Origin: Paenibacillus agri
GTDB taxonomy: Bacteria; Bacillota; Bacilli; Paenibacillales; Paenibacillaceae
DNA length: 64,000 nt
Assembly: GCF_013359945.1 (NCBI RefSeq)
Contig: NZ_JABWCS010000221.1
Location: 527,973 to 591,972, forward strand
Direction of reading: 5' to 3'
The notes under the pieces were generated by a model. That model was not told the DNA's origin. It did not search any database and saw nothing but the letters and a program-made list of their open reading frames with translations. This document shows, in pieces, positions 59,448 through 64,000 of the stretch (its first letter is position 1; every line of letters starts with the position of its first letter). The position numbers and the translations under genes were made by a program.

Positions 59448-61157
59448 TCAAGCTTTTGACTTCCTCCCATAGACCAAATAGAGTGCAACAGACGAGATCA
59501 CCATCAACATGACCGAATACACGAGTCCAAGCGCCCGGGTATCGGAAGAGGTTTGCCCGCTTGTCGCATTTTGAATAGCGATGCCCAGCGGTTTGAACAG
59601 CGGGTGGTACAGGAAGACTGTCAGATCATAGTCTGCTAATTGACTGTTGAAGTTGAGCGCAAGCACCGCCAGTGTTGAAGGAAGAACGATGGGGAGGAGC
59701 ACCCTTCTAAACGTATAGAAAGCACTAGCCCCGAGACTCCGGCCGGCATCCTCCAGGGAGGCATCGATGCTGAAGAAAGCGGCTTTGAGCATTCGCAGCG
59801 TAAATGGGATCAGCACAATGACATAAGCGATCATCAAGATCCACATCGAGCCGGTTAGCACCTGGTTGGCCAGAATCCATTTTGGCGAGTCATAAGTAAG
59901 GATCAATCCCAGCGCAATTAGCGTAGAAGGCAACAGCCAAGGGATTAGCATTGCGTACTCCAGTGCTGTAGTAAAGAGATTGCTGTACTTATGCAGAATG
60001 CGAGATACAAGAAGTGACAAGGCGACGACAATCACAGCTGCCCCGGCAGCGTACACAATACTGATGAGATACGGCTGATACGCATCCGCGTTGGTAAAGA
60101 GCAGTTTATAGTTGCTGAGCGTAAAATGCTCCCAGGACAAGATGGAAGTAGAGATGCTATAAGCATCCGTAAAGGAAAAGATGACTGTCAATAGAACTGG
60201 TACGGTATAGATTATAAATAGAAGGTAGGCAACGATGTGAACCAGTGTGTTCAACCATTTGTTGGTGATTTTTTGTTTTACTATCTCCGATTTCACCTTG
60301 GAGACCGAGATAAAGTTCCCTTTTTTCTCCGCCTTACGAAGAAAGGTCAACAGAATCAGTGTAGCAACTCCCAAGATGATCGCCAGTACGGAAGCCATGT
60401 CCCGGGAGGTTGGGCTTTTTGAAAAGGCCAGAATTAACGGGGTAATCGTCTGAAATTCAGTTCCCCCTACAATCAGCGGCGCGGAAGTTGCGCCAAGGCC
60501 AGTCAGAAACAGCAAGATCGTAATCGCGAATAAAGAGGGCTGCAACACTGGCAGTACAACTCTGCGTAAAATGTAAAAGGGGGAAGCGCCCATATTGCGT
60601 GCGGCCTCCACAGTCTGGTAATCGATTTTGCGAATGGCATTTGACAAGAACAACACATGATTGGACGTACAGGCAAACGTCATGACGAACAGCACTGCCC
60701 AGTAACCGTGGAACCAGTCCGCCGGAAAAGAAGGGAAGAGCAGGAGCAGAAATTTCGTAATAAAGCCCTGCTCGCCGTACAGAAATTTGTAGCCTGACAC
60801 CAGCACAATGCCGCTGTATACAAGTGTAGTATAATAGCCGATCCGCAGCAGCTTGGACCCTTTAATATCGAAATAGTCGGTTACAAATACTAGAAAGATA
60901 CCGACGATATTCACGGTAATGACCATCGAAACGGCCAGAATAAAGCTATTTAGCAGGCCCTTCAGCGCTCTTTTGGAGTGCAGCAGTTTTTGAAAAGGTT
61001 CAATCGAGAAGCTTCCGTTCGCCCAAAACACGCTCTTCAGCAGATTAAGATTGGGATAAACCAGAAAAGCAATAATAAACCAGGTTAAGAACAAACCCGC
61101 AATAAGCAGGGAGAGTCTTCCCGGCGTTACGTATCTTTTAATGCGCTCTATTGTCAT
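59448..61157 (-). CDS. ABC importer permease, two fused membrane domains (Fe3+/aminoethylphosphonate type)
   Basis: The protein is 569 aa with about 12 TM helices in two homologous halves. Each half carries an EAA loop: AARNMGASPFYILRRVVLPVLQPS and DAGRSLGASAFYTFRRVLLPIVLPS-like sequences near residues 190 and 470. Fused permeases of this type (FbpB/PhnV-like) act with a single ATPase and a binding protein, both adjacent here. Substrate class is inferred from the binding protein. Confidence 0.92.
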   Translation of the reverse strand: MTIERIKRYVTPGRLSLLIAGLFLTWFIIAFLVYPNLNLLKSVFWANGSFSIEPFQKLLHSKRALKGLLNSFILAVSMVITVNIVGIFLVFVTDYFDIKGSKLLRIGYYTTLVYSGIVLVSGYKFLYGEQGFITKFLLLLFPSFPADWFHGYWAVLFVMTFACTSNHVLFLSNAIRKIDYQTVEAARNMGASPFYILRRVVLPVLQPSLFAITILLFLTGLGATSAPLIVGGTEFQTITPLILAFSKSPTSRDMASVLAIILGVATLILLTFLRKAEKKGNFISVSKVKSEIVKQKITNKWLNTLVHIVAYLLFIIYTVPVLLTVIFSFTDAYSISTSILSWEHFTLSNYKLLFTNADAYQPYLISIVYAAGAAVIVVALSLLVSRILHKYSNLFTTALEYAMLIPWLLPSTLIALGLILTYDSPKWILANQVLTGSMWILMIAYVIVLIPFTLRMLKAAFFSIDASLEDAGRSLGASAFYTFRRVLLPIVLPSTLAVLALNFNSQLADYDLTVFLYHPLFKPLGIAIQNATSGQTSSDTRALGLVYSVMLMVISSVALYLVYGRKSKA

Positions 61158-61169
61158 GGGGAAAGCCTC

Positions 61170-62186
61170 CTAATATTGCAAAATATCGTCCGGGCGAATA
61201 TAGATATCTATTTCATTTCCGATGATGCAGCGGCTTCGTCCGTCCTCAATCTCCACCTTTTTCAGGAGGGCCCCACCTATTTCAAACGTATATTTCGTGT
61301 ATAAACCGTAATATTCAGCGTCGATCACGCGTGCCGTCAGTGTAGTAAACGCCTCGGCGTTCCCCTCTGGCAGAGAGGTGTAGATTTTCTCAGTTCTTAG
61401 ATAGGCGGCTTTAGCCGGGTCGAATGACTTGCCTGATGTTGCGTTAACCTTTTCGATGATAGAATGTTCCAATGTATTGATGTCTCCGATAAAATTGCAT
61501 ACAAACTCGGTCGCAGACTGACTGTAAATTTCGTGCGGTGTGCCGACCTGCTCCACGGCTCCGTGATTGAACACGGCGATGCGGTCCGATAAGGTCAGGG
61601 CTTCCTCCTGGTCATGGGTTACATAGATCGTGGTAATGCCGAACTTCTTTTGCAGACTTTTCAACTCGTTACGCAGTTGGACCCGCAAGCTGGCATCGAG
61701 ATTGGAGAGGGGTTCGTCCAATACTAGAATGCTGGGCTTCAGCACAAGCGCTCTGGCGATAGCTACACGTTGCTGCTGGCCCCCTGACAGCTCGGACACT
61801 TTTTTGCGTAATTGCGCTTGACTCAGGTCCACTTTCTGGGCGATTTCTGCCACTTCGGCTTCAATCTGTTCTTTGGGCATTTTCTTGACCTTCAGGCCGA
61901 AGGCGATGTTCTCATATACATTAAGAGTCGGGAACAGGGCGTAACTTTGAAAAACCATACTGATGTCCCGTTTCTCTACAGGTAATTGCGTGATGTCCTT
62001 GCCATTCACATGAATGGAGCCATGCGTCGGGCTGACAAATCCAACAAGGCTTCGCAATGTAGTCGTTTTGCCACAGCCGGAAGGGCCAAGCATGGTGAAG
62101 AATTCGCCTTCAGCAATCTTCAAATTCAAGTTCTTCACTGCGATAAAATCGTTATATTTAATTTCTATGTCTCTAAATTCGATCAT
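61170..62186 (-). CDS. ABC importer ATP-binding protein
   Basis: The protein is about 338 aa. Walker A GPSGCGKTTTLRSL, Q-loop VFQSYALFPTLNVYENI, signature ELSGGQQQRVAIARAL, Walker B ILVLDEPLSNLDASL and switch His YVTHDQEEAL. A C-terminal TOBE-like domain (~240-338) follows, as in PotA/FbpC/PhnT-type importers. ATG 62186 (MIEFRDIEIKYND) follows TGAGGAG; upstream in-frame codons to 62294 lie in the hairpin region and are unlikely to be translated. Confidence 0.93.
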   Translation of the reverse strand: MIEFRDIEIKYNDFIAVKNLNLKIAEGEFFTMLGPSGCGKTTTLRSLVGFVSPTHGSIHVNGKDITQLPVEKRDISMVFQSYALFPTLNVYENIAFGLKVKKMPKEQIEAEVAEIAQKVDLSQAQLRKKVSELSGGQQQRVAIARALVLKPSILVLDEPLSNLDASLRVQLRNELKSLQKKFGITTIYVTHDQEEALTLSDRIAVFNHGAVEQVGTPHEIYSQSATEFVCNFIGDINTLEHSIIEKVNATSGKSFDPAKAAYLRTEKIYTSLPEGNAEAFTTLTARVIDAEYYGLYTKYTFEIGGALLKKVEIEDGRSRCIIGNEIDIYIRPDDILQY

Positions 62187-62228
62187 GATTCCCCGGCTCC
62201 TCACTACTTGTTGTGTAAAAATAAAGCC

Positions 62229-62287
62229 ACCCGGCAGCGGGGGCTGGCGCGCCATAAATGAGGCGACCTGTGCTCCTGCTGCCGGGA
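62229..62287 (-). terminator. Intra-operon hairpin after the binding-protein gene
   Basis: CCCGGCAGC pairs with GCTGCCGGG with further pairing inside. On the minus strand it is followed by TGGCTTTATTTTTAC. A leaky terminator or mRNA-stabilising hairpin here would give more binding protein than ATPase and permease. Confidence 0.65.
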
Positions 62288-62303
62288 TGGTCATGATGCT
62301 GAA

Positions 62304-63404
62304 TTACGGCAAAAGCTCAAGCTGGATTTTCTCAACCCAGTTGTTGATGTTCTTGTTCACAAACTCCCAATCGATCGGCTGTTGTTTGAGGGAAGCATCC
62401 AGATCTTTAAGATCCTGCGCGGCGTTCTCGAGCGCTTTGCTGTTAGCTGGCATAGTGGAGAACTGCTTTGACCATTCTGTCTGTACCTCGCTGCTACCGA
62501 ACCAATCGACAAAGGCTTTGGCGGTATCCAGGTTCTTCGTACCTTTGACAATTGCTACTTGCTCAACAATAAAGGGGACACCAATGGCTGGTTTTACGAT
62601 TCCGGCTTTGACGTTGTACTGCTTCTCTCTCGAAGCGATACCGCTAGAGAACATCGGGCCAAAAGGAGACTTCCCACTAGCCAGGTTGGCATAGAAATCT
62701 TCGCCTTCGGCTTTATAGAAACCGTATTTCAAGTAGTTTTTCATGGCATCCCAACCCTGCTGAGAGATTCCGTACTCACCATTCGGGTCCTGATAGCGAA
62801 CGAGAATGCCAGCCAGAACCGCACGAACGGTAGCGCCGCCGAGATCGTTCGTTCCCGGTGCATCGTATTTATAATGGAATTGCGGGTTGGTCCACAGATC
62901 TGACCAGTCTTTGGGAGCGGTGCTTTCGTTGTACAGCTTAGAGTTGTAAATCAGCAGGATCGCTTGCTTAACAATCCCGTGGTAATAATCGTCTTTATCA
63001 CTTAAGCCCTCAGGAACTTCGCTTGCCCACACGGGCTTGTACTGCACCAGCATGTCCTGCGACTTGAATTCCACATAGTTCACCGTACTTAAACCATAAA
63101 TAATGTCGGCTACCGGCTTGTTTTTTTCAGCAATCAGACGGTTGGCAATGTCGCCGCCGCCACCTTCTACGATTTGCAGGTCGAAGCCTTTTTCTTTGGC
63201 TTTTTCTTTCAGCCAATCACCTCTGCCGTCAGAAGCGGAGTTAGTGTAGACAACGAGTGGAGCCTTAGCAGAACTAGCAGCCTCAGTCGGGCTTGCGGCA
63301 TTGGTTGCATTTGTGGTGGAAGATTGATTTCCACATGCAGCGAGCGTGCTGGTGAGTACAAGACCGAGTAGAGGCAGGACCATCCGTTTGAATTTGGTGT
63401 TCAT
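62304..63404 (-). CDS. ABC importer substrate-binding lipoprotein (AfuA/PhnS-like)
   Basis: The protein is 366 aa. Lipoprotein signal MVLPLLGLVLTSTLAACGNQ (lipobox LAAC, Cys lipidated), a Ser/Thr/Ala linker, then the binding domain starting LVVYTNSASDGRGDWLKEKA. The motifs GGGGDIANRLIAEK, DIIYGLSTVNYVEFK and GPMFSSGIASREKQ match the family 1 / iron-phosphonate-phosphosugar group. First gene of the importer operon. The ligand could be a phosphonate, phosphosugar or metal complex. Confidence 0.9.
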   Translation of the reverse strand: MNTKFKRMVLPLLGLVLTSTLAACGNQSSTTNATNAASPTEAASSAKAPLVVYTNSASDGRGDWLKEKAKEKGFDLQIVEGGGGDIANRLIAEKNKPVADIIYGLSTVNYVEFKSQDMLVQYKPVWASEVPEGLSDKDDYYHGIVKQAILLIYNSKLYNESTAPKDWSDLWTNPQFHYKYDAPGTNDLGGATVRAVLAGILVRYQDPNGEYGISQQGWDAMKNYLKYGFYKAEGEDFYANLASGKSPFGPMFSSGIASREKQYNVKAGIVKPAIGVPFIVEQVAIVKGTKNLDTAKAFVDWFGSSEVQTEWSKQFSTMPANSKALENAAQDLKDLDASLKQQPIDWEFVNKNINNWVEKIQLELLP

Positions 63405-63437
63405 AAAAGTCTCCCTTTTTATTATTTTTGGAACGTG

Positions 63438-63481
63438 TCAATTTCAAATTGATTATAGCAACATCCGAAAATCACCGTCAA
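63438..63481 (-). promoter_or_regulatory. Promoter of the ABC importer operon with palindromic operator candidate
   Basis: On the minus strand TTGACG (63481 to 63476), an 18-base spacer, and TATAAT (63457 to 63452). Just downstream, TCAATTTGAAATTGA (63452 to 63438) is a perfect 15-base inverted repeat covering the transcription start, well placed for repression. Confidence 0.65.
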
Positions 63482-63956
63482 TCGAATTGATGTTATTTAA
63501 CATAGCCTTAATAAAGTTAACAAAACTTCTGAAAAGAGCTGAACACGATATATAAGCCGAACAAAAGAAATTAACAAAAATCGAAGATGAGCGAACGGGG
63601 AAGTTTGGAACTATAGGGGCATAGCGTTCGCCTGAAAGCTTTCCATAGTACAGCTAGCGCCGGAACGTGACTGTTGACTGATTTCAACCACTAGAAAGGG
63701 TGAATCCCCCTTCACCAATCGTCTTAAGATTGCTGAAGAGGGGACGCTGCCTCAACTAACGGCATTTTTGCACCTTATTTTTCTTCAATACAATAAAATG
63801 AGGGAAATAAGGGCATTATTGTATCTTATTTTCCGCGAAATTATGCTGAACGGGGTGTTCTGGAAGATTTAAGGTACATTATGAATTAGACTAAAAAGTG
63901 GACACGGTAAATCCAACCCATGGATAATAGAATAAACTCCAGAAGAGGTGGTAGCC
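63482..63956. other. Intergenic region with dispersed repeats
   Basis: AT-rich sequence to ~63590, then a copy of the TAGCGTTCGCC-type repeat piece (63622-63638), then a GGCATTTTTG-type repeat array (63767-63878), then the IS element end. No gene is supported before 63957. Confidence 0.45.
63767..63878. repeat. GGCATTTTTGTACCTTA-type repeat array, truncated by IS
   Basis: AACGGCATTTTTGCACCTTA (63761-63780), GGAAATAAGGGCATTATTGT (63804-63823) and AAGATTTAAGGTACA (63864-63878) parallel the array at 34413-34618 in order and orientation. The final unit stops after GGTACA where the other copies continue AAAATGC. Confidence 0.65.
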
Positions 63957-64000
63957 GTGGCAGAACGGAAGCGATACAACAAACAGTTTAAAGAAGAAAC
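63882..64000 (+). mobile_element. IS3-family-like insertion sequence, left end (continues past window)
   Basis: TGAATTAGACTAAAAAGTGG and the following ACACGG look like the terminal repeat of an IS3-family element, 75 bases before its first gene. The exact end is uncertain. It interrupts the dispersed repeat. Confidence 0.6.
63957..64000 (+). CDS. IS3-family transposase OrfA (partial, C-terminus beyond window)
   Basis: The first codons from GTG 63957 read MAERKRYNKQFKEE, the usual beginning of the IS3-family OrfA helix-turn-helix protein (R-x-Y-x-x-x-F-K-x-E). AGAGGTGG lies 6-7 bases before the GTG. Only 14 codons are in the window, so the subgroup cannot be told. Confidence 0.7.
   Translation, partial: MAERKRYNKQFKEE

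Overview
The window looks like a chromosomal segment of a spore-forming Firmicute, most likely Paenibacillus. The evidence is the gene order coaD-ylbJ-sepM(ylbL)-tmcAL(ylbM)-yceD-rpmF-fapR-plsX-fabHDG-acpP-fabF-rnc-smc-ftsY, strong GGAGG ribosome-binding sites with frequent GTG and TTG starts, a FapR operator, a sporulation membrane protein, and dispersed hairpin repeats between genes. No rRNA, tRNA or CRISPR array was seen.

Positions 1-35000 are accessory and regulatory. In order they hold: two near-identical MerR-type regulators flanking a membrane-anchored alpha/beta hydrolase; a P-loop NTPase; an operon of OmpR-type regulator, histidine kinase and exported protein; an APH-fold kinase without a normal start codon; a PilZ protein; an EamA transporter behind a purine (guanine-class) riboswitch; a divergent HxlR/nitroreductase pair; an HpaB-type monooxygenase; a VOC protein; a photolyase; a sulfurtransferase; a TelA/VWA/membrane-protein operon; a double ABC exporter operon with a YtrA-type GntR regulator; a second PilZ protein; a pentapeptide-repeat protein; a diguanylate cyclase; an endolysin-holin pair; and several small proteins, including two (41 and 26 aa) that ordinary ORF length cut-offs miss. 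Gene decay is common: GNAT, Ldh_2 and rhodanese remnants and one unidentified fragment.

Positions 35100-52950 are core. RsmD, CoaD, YlbJ, SepM and TmcAL are packed with short overlaps. YceD-RpmF and the FapR-controlled fatty-acid/phospholipid cluster follow, running into rnc-smc-ftsY.

Positions 53000-64000 are accessory again: a LacI-type regulator fused to a complete extracellular-type solute-binding domain, a glycerophosphodiester phosphodiesterase, a berberine-bridge-type FAD oxidoreductase behind a perfect 18-bp palindrome, a small membrane protein, a three-gene AfuA/PhnS-like ABC importer, and the start of an IS3-family element that cuts into a dispersed repeat.

The most notable signal is the riboswitch at 9280-9407. 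It has a guanine-class pocket with an altered P3 base and an enlarged P2/L2. It is wired to a terminator so that ligand binding should turn ON a DMT-family transporter, which suggests a purine-type efflux circuit.
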